A stretch of DNA of 8,888 nucleotides from an uncultured Bacillota bacterium. GTDB taxonomy: Bacteria > Bacillota > Dehalobacteriia > UBA7702. Of this stretch, positions 1-7,028 are shown piece by piece (position 1 is the stretch's first letter; each line of letters opens with the position of its first letter). Where the stretch lies: contig CACXDX010000075.1 in the NCBI GenBank assembly GCA_902766525.1, positions 1-8,888 of the forward strand. Reading direction: 5' to 3'. Both the position numbers and the translations under genes were made by a program. The notes beneath the pieces were generated by a model. That model worked only from the letters and a program-made list of their open reading frames with translations. It did no database searches and was not told the origin of the DNA.

Positions 1-2
1 CA

Positions 3-49
3 CTGATTATTATATCAGATAATCCTCTTTTTTTCCATATAAAATATGG
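3..49. repeat. AT-rich inverted repeats after the response regulator gene
   Basis: Two short dyads are visible. CTGAT/ATCAG occupies 3-7 and 14-18, and CCATAT/ATATGG occupies 35-40 and 44-49 with a three-base loop. The second is followed on the plus strand by TTTTT and could be a weak terminator for a plus-strand transcript. On the minus strand it is followed by A residues and does not look like a terminator for the regulator gene. The first dyad overlaps the possible minus-strand -10 element. No coding region is supported in bases 1-63. Confidence 0.3.
9..37 (-). promoter_or_regulatory. Possible sigma-A extended -10 promoter for a gene left of the window
   Basis: On the minus strand, TGATATAAT (17 down to 9) is a perfect extended -10 element. 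TGGAAA (37 down to 32) lies 17 bases upstream and matches four of six -35 consensus bases. Transcription would start near the window's left edge and run outward. The element lies just after the response regulator stop codon, so the next gene on this strand may have its own start signal. The region is very AT-rich, so a chance match is possible. Confidence 0.4.
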
Positions 50-63
50 TTTTTCTTCGAGAA

Positions 64-1701
64 TTATTCTCTTGTGGACAAGATTCGGGAGGCTTCGTCA
101 CGACGATAGCTTCCCGGTGTTTTCCCGGAATGTTTTTTGAAAACCTGAGAGAAATAACGGGCGTCTCTGAAACCGACCCGCATGGCGATTTCGGCCACGG
201 AATAAGACGTCGTCGTCAACAGATTGCGCGCTTCCTCCATCCGCACATGCGTCAGATATTCGGTAAAGCTCCAGCCCTTCACCTGCTTGAAAAGGCGGCT
301 GAAGTAGCAGGTGCTGAGGTACACCTGCTTGGCCACGTCCTCCAGACCGATCTCTTTCTGATAATTGTCTTCCATATAGCGAACGGCCTTGTCGATCAGA
401 TTGACATTGCGGAATTCGCGGGATGTACGGATCTTCGTTACCAGTTCATTAAGCCAATTCAGTACAGCTTCCTTCATGATCTCGGGATCCACTTCTCTGC
501 TGAGTTTCTTATCGAGATCGATCCTGGTTTCTTCCAAAGTTTCAAAAGCGATATTGCTTTCCACCGCCGCGCGAACCACAGCGGTGCAAATTTCGGAAAT
601 CTTCAGACGAACCCGGGGAATTTGCGTATCCTCACTGATGTATTCCGCCCAAAGAGAAAGGAAGGAACGGACCGTACGATCCCAATCGCCCATGCAAACC
701 GACATGACCAGATTTTTTTCATAACCCTGACGCAGCACGTTGGCATATTCGCTTGTCGCCTCGACGTCATCGGCATGGATCGGCTGGTCTCCGCCGTAAA
801 GAATGCGATATTCCCCGGCGAGAGACGCCTCCCGATAAGAACGGGAAATCCCGGAGGGCCCGTGCCCGCTGCGGCCGATACCCACCGTTACCGTAGAGGA
901 AGTATTTTCCTTGACGTATTGACAAATATGATTCGCCAGAGACGTTGCCATTTCTTTCAGCGCAACATCATCGAAGGATTCCTCCGCGGCCAAAAGCACG
1001 GTATATTGACCGTTCCCCAGCGAGACAAAGAAATGTTCGGGCCATTCCACCAATGAATTTTCAATGGCGTCGGAAACTTGGCGCTGCATGATCTGTTTTT
1101 CCAATTCCGAGCGGAAATTATTCTGTGTCGTAAGATTATCCAGCCAGATATTCAGAGCCATGCAAAGCGGATTTTTAATACCGAAGAAACGGGTGCGATT
1201 GCGCATTTCCGCATCATCGGTAAGATTCCCGTTGATCAAATCCATGACAAAACCGATGCGAATAAAGGGAAGGGCATCGTTGAGCGTAGCTTTCGTACGA
1301 TCGAGTTCACTGCGCTTTTCCTGTTCTTCTTCGATTTCGGCGGAAAGGCGCTGCGCCAGATCGAGGATATCACCGCTCTCCACGGGTTTGAGCATATATT
1401 CGGCAAGACCCAGACCCACGGACTGCTGAGCATAGTTGAAATCACTGTATGCCGAAACAATCACGATGCGGGCGTCGGGGAGAGAAACCCGAAGCTGACG
1501 GGCAACTTCTATTCCGTCAAGCCCCGGCATACGAATATCTAAAAAGATGATGTCCGGACGAGTTTCCAAACCATAACTGATAGCGTCTTCTCCATTATCC
1601 GCCTCTGCGACGATTTTGTATTTCCGGGGAAATTCCTCTAAAACAGTACGCAGATACTGGCGCTGTAACGGTTCATCGTCGGCGATCATGATTTTAATCA
1701 T
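64..1701 (-). CDS. YesN-like response regulator with AraC-family DNA-binding domain
   Basis: A 545-residue cytoplasmic response regulator. Residues 1-120 form a receiver domain: acidic pair D8/D9, phosphoacceptor D55 in FLDIRMPG, the switch serine S83 in VSAYSDF and K105 in LKP. Residues about 145-310 form a poorly conserved middle region whose end (VTVGIGRSG, then SYREASLAGEYR) resembles the degenerate GGDEF-like module found in many YesN regulators; no intact GGDEF signature is seen. Residues about 435-535 are a double helix-turn-helix AraC domain ending in FRDARYFSQVFKKHSGKTPGSYRR-type sequence. The start is supported by AGGAGGT seven bases upstream of ATG. It follows the kinase gene by 94 bases on the same strand, so it is the likely phosphorylation partner. 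On family knowledge it should act as a transcriptional activator after phosphorylation; target genes are unknown. Confidence 0.93.
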   Translation of the reverse strand: MIKIMIADDEPLQRQYLRTVLEEFPRKYKIVAEADNGEDAISYGLETRPDIIFLDIRMPGLDGIEVARQLRVSLPDARIVIVSAYSDFNYAQQSVGLGLAEYMLKPVESGDILDLAQRLSAEIEEEQEKRSELDRTKATLNDALPFIRIGFVMDLINGNLTDDAEMRNRTRFFGIKNPLCMALNIWLDNLTTQNNFRSELEKQIMQRQVSDAIENSLVEWPEHFFVSLGNGQYTVLLAAEESFDDVALKEMATSLANHICQYVKENTSSTVTVGIGRSGHGPSGISRSYREASLAGEYRILYGGDQPIHADDVEATSEYANVLRQGYEKNLVMSVCMGDWDRTVRSFLSLWAEYISEDTQIPRVRLKISEICTAVVRAAVESNIAFETLEETRIDLDKKLSREVDPEIMKEAVLNWLNELVTKIRTSREFRNVNLIDKAVRYMEDNYQKEIGLEDVAKQVYLSTCYFSRLFKQVKGWSFTEYLTHVRMEEARNLLTTTSYSVAEIAMRVGFRDARYFSQVFKKHSGKTPGSYRRDEASRILSTRE

Positions 1702-1722
1702 ATCATCTACCTCCTACGTCAT

Positions 1723-1789
1723 TAACGACTTATTGTCAATTCGTCGTTACTTTTCCCGGCGTTTTTGTTATCGCGGAAACGCCGCCGCG
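1723..1789 (-). repeat. Intercistronic inverted repeats between kinase and regulator genes
   Basis: The 94-base gap holds three inverted repeats. CGGCGTTT/AAACGCCG (1757-1764 with 1777-1784) gives an 8-bp stem. CGCGG/CCGCG (1772-1776 with 1785-1789) uses part of the same sequence, so the two stems exclude each other. TAACGAC/GTCGTTA (1723-1729 with 1743-1749) gives a 7-bp stem just upstream of the regulator's ribosome binding site. None is followed by a U-run on the minus strand, so simple termination is unlikely. They may be RNA processing, stability or translation-control elements, or the palindrome nearest the regulator could be a protein-binding site. Confidence 0.5.
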
Positions 1790-1795
1790 TTATTT

Positions 1796-3637
1796 TCAAT
1801 TGGTTTTCAGGGGGAAGGAAATCTGCAGCGTTGTTCCTTTATTCAAAGTACTGTTGATATCCCATGCACAGTCGCTGCCGAAGAAAAACTGCAGCCGACT
1901 CAGAACATTATTGATGCCGATACCGCTGACCTGACCGCCTTTGGTGGAATGGATATCTTCCAATTTAAAAATACTGCGCTGCTGTTCCTCGCTCATACCG
2001 ACGCCGTTGTCAGATACTTCCAGAAAGACGTTTCCGTTTTCCAGCCAACCCTGAATCGAAATGATCCCGCCCCTTTTCGTCGGTTCCAAACCGTGCTGGC
2101 AGGCATTTTCCACCAAGGGCTGCAAAATCATACAGGGCATCTTCGCCATGGTGATCGACGGCTCGATATCGATACGGTGGGTGATCCTTCCCTGAAAGCG
2201 GGTTTCCTGGATCATCAGATAATCGGTAACGGTTTTGACCTCTTCTTCCAGGGTGACCGTCGCCTTCACCTGGTACAGGCTGTAACGCATCAGCCGAGCC
2301 AACGCGGAAACAAGCTTTTCGGTATGGGGATCGCCTTCGATCACGGCAACTCTGGCAATGGTATTCAAAGAATTGAACAGGAAATGAGGATTGACCTGGT
2401 TCTGCAAAGCCGACAGCTCCGCTTCTTTAAGCTCTTCCTCAAGCTTTCGCTGTTTTTTCATAAAGTCACGATATATCGTTTTTTGCCCTTCCATTTGACG
2501 GCGGGCGATCATATTATCGACAAGCCCGGCGATCTTACGTCCGATCACACCGACCAGGCGGCAGAGAGCACTCAGCTCATCTTCATTTAAAATGCGAATG
2601 CCGTCCGGAATGTTTTCTTTTTTTGCGCCATCGCCTTTTAGCAGAAAATGGCCGCAGAGAATCGTTCCCAAAGAACCGTTTTCCCCGTTCACCGGAAAGC
2701 TTAATTCCATAAGACCGCAGCGGCAGCGATAAGCAACGGCAGCATTGAGATCCGCGCCGAAGATCGGAGCCGGCGTCGGTTCATGCATTTGTAAATCGCC
2801 GAAGGAGGCCGCAAAATCGGCACAGTGATGAGAACAGGAGCAAAATCCCTCCCCGCCGACGTAAGGTGAACCGAATTCATCAACGACAACAAGGTCCACG
2901 CCGGTCAATTCAGAAAAGGAGGTCTGCAACGTTTCCAACTCGTCGATACCGTAAGTACGCCCGAGAACATGACCGCTGTCAATCTCCCGTTCTCTCTCGA
3001 CGATCTCTTCAATCAATTTGCCGCCGCTGATCGCATCGGGAGCATAACCGTCGGCCCCTATTGCCGAAGCCAATTCCCGGCTGATCGCGGCGCCGCCGAC
3101 AACGACACTGAAACGATAGCCGCTTTGACGCATCTCATCGAGGACATCAATGGTATCTCCCGCGACGCGGGCTGTCGTCGTCAACAAAGCGGAAAGACAG
3201 ACCACGTCCGGCTGATGGCGGGTAACGGCTTCCACAAAGGCGGAAGGAGAAACATCGACACCGAGATCGATGACTTCAAAACCGTGCGCTTCCAAAACAA
3301 GACTGAGCAGATTTTTGCCGATATCATGAAGATCCCCGGCAACGGTCCCGATAATGATTTTGCCTTTATGCATCATATCGATGTCTTTTTTCATGAGATG
3401 AGGACGGATCACATCGATCCCGGACTGAACGGCCCGGGCGGAGATCAAAAGCTCAGTCACATAGATCTCATTGCGTTCGAAGCGATCACCGATGATCCGC
3501 ATGGCCCGGAGCAAGCCGTCGTTTAAAATGGCGGTCACATCGAAATCATCATCGAGGGCAGCCTGAACCTGTCCGCGGACAATCTCAAGGTCACCGCTGA
3601 CAACAGCTTTGGTTATTTGATCAAAAACGGGATCCAT
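1796..3637 (-). CDS. Soluble histidine kinase with cobalamin-binding and PocR-like sensor domains
   Basis: A 613-residue protein with three modules and no membrane segment. Residues 1-215 resemble the corrinoid proteins of methyltransferase systems (MtbC/MetH type): a helical cap, then a B12-binding fold with the DxHxxG motif in GDLHDIGKNL (D102, H104, G107) and later VVVGGAAIS. H104 would be the lower cobalt ligand. Residues about 225-375 look like a PocR-type sensory domain, with cysteines in FCSCSHHC (C266, C268, C272), YRCRCGL (C305, C307) and C328. Residues about 385-410 are a likely coiled-coil linker. Residues 410-610 are a LytS/YesM-type kinase: phospho-acceptor H418 in NPHFLFNSLN, N-box PLVENACQHGL (N511), G1 box DNGVGM and G2 box GIGINNVLSRL. 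GGAGAA nine bases upstream supports the start. The adjacent YesN-like regulator gene is the probable partner. The signal is inferred to be corrinoid state or a PocR ligand; neither is proven. Confidence 0.9.
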   Translation of the reverse strand: MDPVFDQITKAVVSGDLEIVRGQVQAALDDDFDVTAILNDGLLRAMRIIGDRFERNEIYVTELLISARAVQSGIDVIRPHLMKKDIDMMHKGKIIIGTVAGDLHDIGKNLLSLVLEAHGFEVIDLGVDVSPSAFVEAVTRHQPDVVCLSALLTTTARVAGDTIDVLDEMRQSGYRFSVVVGGAAISRELASAIGADGYAPDAISGGKLIEEIVEREREIDSGHVLGRTYGIDELETLQTSFSELTGVDLVVVDEFGSPYVGGEGFCSCSHHCADFAASFGDLQMHEPTPAPIFGADLNAAVAYRCRCGLMELSFPVNGENGSLGTILCGHFLLKGDGAKKENIPDGIRILNEDELSALCRLVGVIGRKIAGLVDNMIARRQMEGQKTIYRDFMKKQRKLEEELKEAELSALQNQVNPHFLFNSLNTIARVAVIEGDPHTEKLVSALARLMRYSLYQVKATVTLEEEVKTVTDYLMIQETRFQGRITHRIDIEPSITMAKMPCMILQPLVENACQHGLEPTKRGGIISIQGWLENGNVFLEVSDNGVGMSEEQQRSIFKLEDIHSTKGGQVSGIGINNVLSRLQFFFGSDCAWDINSTLNKGTTLQISFPLKTN

Positions 3638-3703
3638 AAAAAGTAGTTCTCCGACAATACATTTTTTAAAAAGCAGGAGATATATTACGCCGATATATAA
3701 TTT

Positions 3704-3712
3704 ATTATATCA
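3704..3712 (-). promoter_or_regulatory. Likely extended -10 promoter for the kinase-regulator operon
   Basis: On the minus strand TGATATAAT (3712 down to 3704) is a perfect extended -10. No good -35 hexamer lies 16-18 bases upstream, where the sequence is a T-run, so the promoter may rely on the extended -10 or on an activator. The start would fall near 3697, giving a leader of about 60 bases before the kinase ATG at 3637. The same nine-base element occurs at the left edge of the window. The gap to the upstream whiA gene (3638-3778) has no other clear signal. Confidence 0.5.
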
Positions 3713-3778
3713 CGAAGATTCTATAAAAAAAAGCAATTTTTTCCGTTTTACAAGAAACTCCGACAATGTTTCGAAAAA

Positions 3779-4780
3779 TCACTTATTTGCGGACAGATCC
3801 CGATTTTCTCTTCGGTCATCGCCTCTCGTTTCATTTTGTTCCAACTCTTTCGCGATTTCCACGATCTTGCGCAAGCGATGACTCATACCGCTTTTGCTTA
3901 CCGGCGGATCGGCCCGTTTTGCCAGATCGCCGAGGGAGGCGGATTTATCCTCTTTGCGCAGCAACGCCGCTTCTTTTAACGCCGGCGAAAGTGATTCCAG
4001 ACCGACTGTCATTTCAATGATCTGAACGGCGCGGTTTTGTTCGGCTCCGGCGTCGGCGACCTTGTTCAGATTGGCCAAATCAAAATTATGTCTGCGGTTG
4101 AGCTGATTGTTCAGATCTCGGCGAACCCGCTCGCTCTCAAAGGCGAGATAGGCCTGATGAGCATCGATATAAAGAAGAAACTCGCCGATCTGATCTCCGT
4201 TTTTCAAATAAACGACATATTGATTCTTGCGCCGGCAAATTTTTCCGTGGATGCCAAAATCAGCCATAAGCTCCTTGAGACCTTCGGCATATTCCCCGGA
4301 GGCCGTAACGATCTCCAGATGGTAGGAACTCGCGATACTGTTGATGGAACCGCTGCCGAGAAAAGCTCCGCGGAGATACGCTCTTTTACAGCAATCTTTT
4401 GCCAAAGCGGCCGACGGAAAACGACCCGGGGAAAAATCACGCCAGGAACCGTCATCGCCGACGAGACCGAGACTTTTTAAAACACCTCTGCTGTCATTTT
4501 GATAGGGGATCCGTAATTCAAAACGGTTATTCTTTTTAAAACGATGATTTTTGTAAACCAGAAAACGGCCGGGATCGGGGAAAAGCTCTTTGGCAAGCTT
4601 GTAGATTTTTTTTGCCGCCGCGGCGTTTTCCGTGGAAATTTTCAGATAGGGGCCTTCTCCTCCGGCGATGCCGATGGTGCCGTCACTTTTGGTCAACGCC
4701 AGAAATTCCGCCATCTGACAGCAGGGATTACCGCTGATCTTCTGAGCGATCTGTTTTTTCGTTTCAAAAGAGAAGGTCAT
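3779..4780 (-). CDS. whiA: WhiA, LAGLIDADG-fold and HTH DNA-binding protein
   Basis: A 333-residue protein, close to the usual length of about 310-330. The N-terminal part matches the degenerate LAGLIDADG homing-endonuclease fold of WhiA, with the characteristic CCKRAYLRGAFLGSGSI segment at about residues 130-146. The conserved SERVRRDLNNQLNRRHNFDLANLNK region is at about 216-240. The C-terminal helix-turn-helix lies at about 280-307 (LGDLAKRA, then SKSGMSHRLRKI). In actinomycetes WhiA is a sporulation and division transcription factor; in Bacillus subtilis it binds DNA and affects division and chromosome segregation without a clear regulon. It is the last gene of the rapZ-yvcK-whiA operon, 24 bases after yvcK, with AGAAAGGA eight bases before ATG. 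No crh gene follows, unlike in Bacillus. The tail after about residue 315 is highly charged. Confidence 0.96.
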   Translation of the reverse strand: MTFSFETKKQIAQKISGNPCCQMAEFLALTKSDGTIGIAGGEGPYLKISTENAAAAKKIYKLAKELFPDPGRFLVYKNHRFKKNNRFELRIPYQNDSRGVLKSLGLVGDDGSWRDFSPGRFPSAALAKDCCKRAYLRGAFLGSGSINSIASSYHLEIVTASGEYAEGLKELMADFGIHGKICRRKNQYVVYLKNGDQIGEFLLYIDAHQAYLAFESERVRRDLNNQLNRRHNFDLANLNKVADAGAEQNRAVQIIEMTVGLESLSPALKEAALLRKEDKSASLGDLAKRADPPVSKSGMSHRLRKIVEIAKELEQNETRGDDRRENRDLSANK

Positions 4781-4804
4781 CGAAAAAATCCTTTCTGATA
4801 AAAA

Positions 4805-6028
4805 TCAATATTTCCCTTTGGCAATAAAATCGGCCAACACCTTCGCATCATGCTTGACATAACCGTCTTCCACGGCAAGGGGCAGACCGACAACGCGTAA
4901 ATGGTACTTCTTGACCGCAGCCAGATCGACATCGACTTGGGAAAGACCACCTTTTCTATAGGTCGCCACCGTCATTCTCGTTACTTTCGTCGTGTTGACG
5001 ATCACGCCGGTCAGGAATGGCTTCGGAGAAAGACCGACGATAGCCTCAATATGATCGGAAAGAGAGTAACCTTCCGTTTCCCCGCGCTGAGTCATGATAT
5101 TGGCAATATACCATATCTCCGCGTTGGTCTTATTGAGCGCCTCGATGATCCCGGGCACGAGAAGGTTCGGTAAAATGCTCGTGTATAAGCTGCCCGGGCC
5201 GATCAAAATCACATCGGCGTCCTCGATGGCCTCAATGGCCTCTAAATTAACGAGAGGATCCGGCGGATCCAAAAAAACTCTCTGTATGGGCCGATCATCG
5301 CTGACGATCGTCGTTTCGCCGAGAAGAACGCTGCCGTCATTCATTTCGGCGGCGAGCGTTACGTCGTCCAGCGTGACCGGAATTACGTTGCCGCGAATGT
5401 TAAGAATTCGCCCGACGTCGCGAACGGCATTGGCCGCGTCACCGTCGATATTCGTGAGACCGGCGATCATTAAATTACCCAGAGAATGGCCTTTCAATTC
5501 TTCCGGCTGATCGAAGCGGTAATTAAAAAGCCGTTCCATGATCCCTTCACGGGGAGAAAGCGCGACGAGGCAGTTGCGAATATCCCCGGGCGGCACTCCG
5601 TTGGCGCTTTCAAGCAACCGCCCCGAGCTGCCGCCGTCATCGGTAACGGTCACGATGGCACTGATATGACTGCTGATCTCCTTCAACCCTCTCAGAATCG
5701 TTGAAAGCCCGGTACCGCCGCCGATGGCTGCAATATAGGGACCGTTTTCCAGATCCCGCAGTTTGGCGGCGTTGGCACGGGCGGCGGCGCGGCGGCGATG
5801 GATCAAACGTTCCCGGCGATAGCTTTTTCTGCTCAACAGCAGACGATAAAAGCCCGCGCCGGCCAGAGAAACGACACACAGAAAAACGATAAAATCCACG
5901 ACACTGCTTTGGTAGCGCGCATGGAGAAAATCGACAAAAAACAACACGACGGCAAGGAAAAGCAGAAACAACCCGGTGAAGAGATGCCTTTGCCAGCGTT
6001 CAAAATCATGATGAAAGCCCCTTCCCAT
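4805..6028 (-). CDS. yvcK: YvcK-family gluconeogenesis/morphogenesis factor with N-terminal membrane anchor
   Basis: A 407-residue protein. Residues about 15-34 and 43-65 are two strongly hydrophobic segments, followed by a very basic stretch (RKSYRRERLIHRRR, residues 67-80), which predicts a two-helix membrane anchor with the main domain inside the cell. From about residue 97 it is a typical YvcK/CofD-like domain: AIGGGTGLST (101-110), TVTDDGGSSGRL (127-138), PPGDIRNC (146-153), GHSLGNL (180-186), IGPGSLYTSILPNLL (276-290) and NIMTQRGETEGYS (310-322). Members bind UDP-GlcNAc-type sugars and are needed for normal cell shape and for growth on gluconeogenic carbon sources. The Bacillus protein is about 317 residues and lacks the anchor. 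The ATG lies one base past the rapZ stop, with AGGAGGT placed inside the rapZ end, so the two genes are probably translationally coupled. Confidence 0.95.
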   Translation of the reverse strand: MGRGFHHDFERWQRHLFTGLFLLFLAVVLFFVDFLHARYQSSVVDFIVFLCVVSLAGAGFYRLLLSRKSYRRERLIHRRRAAARANAAKLRDLENGPYIAAIGGGTGLSTILRGLKEISSHISAIVTVTDDGGSSGRLLESANGVPPGDIRNCLVALSPREGIMERLFNYRFDQPEELKGHSLGNLMIAGLTNIDGDAANAVRDVGRILNIRGNVIPVTLDDVTLAAEMNDGSVLLGETTIVSDDRPIQRVFLDPPDPLVNLEAIEAIEDADVILIGPGSLYTSILPNLLVPGIIEALNKTNAEIWYIANIMTQRGETEGYSLSDHIEAIVGLSPKPFLTGVIVNTTKVTRMTVATYRKGGLSQVDVDLAAVKKYHLRVVGLPLAVEDGYVKHDAKVLADFIAKGKY

Positions 6029-6029
6029 A

Positions 6030-6896
6030 TCAGTGAGAACCTCCTCGCCAGATATCGCTGTGAGTCACCGAATAAATATATCCGGCTTCCTCCAAAAACT
6101 CGCCGATCTTCTCCGCAAAAAACACGCTGCGATGCCGTCCGCCGGTACAGCCGACGGCAATCACAAGATTATCCCGGCTGCGCCGATCAAAGCGGTCGAG
6201 AATATACAGGAGAAAATCCTTTAATCTCTTTAAAAAAACAGCGGATTCCGGCGATTCCATAATATATTCGCCGACGGCTGCGTCACGTCCGGTCATGGGT
6301 TTCAAAAACTCATCATAGAACGGATTGGGGAGAAAGCGCACATCAAAAACGTAATCGGCATCCTGCGGCACACCGTATTTATAACCGAAGGAAACAACGC
6401 TGACGATGAGCCTGCGCTTATCGGCATCGCCGAAAATATCACGAATATGATCCCGCAGCATGGTACCGCTCATATAGGTCGTATCGATTTTACGATCGGC
6501 GATTTTCCGAACGGGAGCCATAATACGTTCTTCCTCTTCAATGGCGGAGAGAATACGAATTTCACTGCCCAGGGGATGACGGCGGCGGGTCTCATGGAAG
6601 CGCTTCAATAATATTTCTTTCTTGGCCTCCAGATAGACGATTTCTATGTGCACCTTATCCTCGGGGATACGGGAAAGATTATGGAAAAAAGAGGGGAAAT
6701 GACCGTTTTCCCGAATATCAACGACAATGGCGGCCTTACTGACGCCCCGCTCTTCGGAAATGAGCAGCCGAATCAGATCGATCAACAATTCCACGGGAAG
6801 ATGATCCACGGCATAGTAGCCGAAATCCTCCAAGATACGCAGCAGCTGTGTCTTGCCGGCGCCGCTCATACCGGTAATGATCTTTAATTCAAGCAT
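6030..6896 (-). CDS. rapZ: RapZ (YvcJ) P-loop nucleotide-binding protein
   Basis: A 288-residue protein, matching the family length of about 284-295. Walker A is GMSGAGKT (residues 9-16), followed by the family's DxLP motif as DHLPVELL (31-38; usually DNLP). Further family signatures are VVDIRENG, FGYKYGVPQDADYVFDVRFLPNP and, near the C-terminus, AVGCTGGRHRSV. In Escherichia coli RapZ binds small RNAs controlling GlmS, and in Bacillus YvcJ hydrolyses nucleotides and influences competence; its role here is probably linked to amino-sugar supply. An upstream in-frame ATG at 6965 would add 23 atypical residues. I chose the ATG at 6896 because AAGGAAGGGG lies eight bases before it and the protein then begins MLELKIITGMSGAGKT as in relatives. 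It is the first gene of the operon with yvcK and whiA. Confidence 0.96.
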   Translation of the reverse strand: MLELKIITGMSGAGKTQLLRILEDFGYYAVDHLPVELLIDLIRLLISEERGVSKAAIVVDIRENGHFPSFFHNLSRIPEDKVHIEIVYLEAKKEILLKRFHETRRRHPLGSEIRILSAIEEEERIMAPVRKIADRKIDTTYMSGTMLRDHIRDIFGDADKRRLIVSVVSFGYKYGVPQDADYVFDVRFLPNPFYDEFLKPMTGRDAAVGEYIMESPESAVFLKRLKDFLLYILDRFDRRSRDNLVIAVGCTGGRHRSVFFAEKIGEFLEEAGYIYSVTHSDIWRGGSH

Positions 6897-6998
6897 GCGA
6901 TTTTCCCCTTCCTTTACTTCGTTACGGTTTTCGTATCGATACCCAACAACATGAAGGAAAAACAAAGAATAAAATTTTTTCGAAAACCGTTTTTCTTT

Positions 6999-7014
6999 TG
7001 TTGTATTTCCAACA
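6999..7014. promoter_or_regulatory. CRP/FNR-geometry palindrome, possible operator for hcp
   Basis: TGTTGTATTTCCAACA is a perfect 5-bp inverted repeat with a 6-base centre, the geometry of CRP/FNR-superfamily sites. Its centre (7006.5) is about 41 bases upstream of a start expected from the distal hcp -10 element, which is the class II activator position. It also lies about 9-24 bases downstream of the expected rapZ start, so a bound protein could block that transcript. The identity of any regulator is not known; the half-site TGTTG differs from TTGAT of FNR and TGTGA of CRP. Confidence 0.4.
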
Positions 7015-7028
7015 TATTTTCTCTTTTT

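Noticed and set aside
46..1056. Long plus-strand open frame opposite the response regulator gene
   Set aside because: It lies wholly antisense to a clear response regulator, has no recognisable domain and no ribosome binding site; it reflects codon bias on the other strand.
1709..1739. TTGACA on the minus strand in the kinase-regulator gap as a separate promoter
   Set aside because: The place for a -10 at 17-18 bases downstream is occupied by the AGGAGG ribosome binding site, with no TATAAT-like sequence.
1616..2590. Plus-strand open frame opposite the kinase gene
   Set aside because: Antisense to conserved kinase motifs (H-box, N-box, G-boxes), with low-complexity composition and no family resemblance.
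3723..3778. Possible terminator after whiA
   Set aside because: Only an A6/T6-type stem and a 5-bp GAAAC/GTTTC dyad without a following U-run are present; too weak to call, so read-through into the kinase gene remains possible.
6897..6965. Upstream ATG extending RapZ by 23 residues
   Set aside because: The extension is not typical of the family and the ATG at 6896 has a strong ribosome binding site at good distance.
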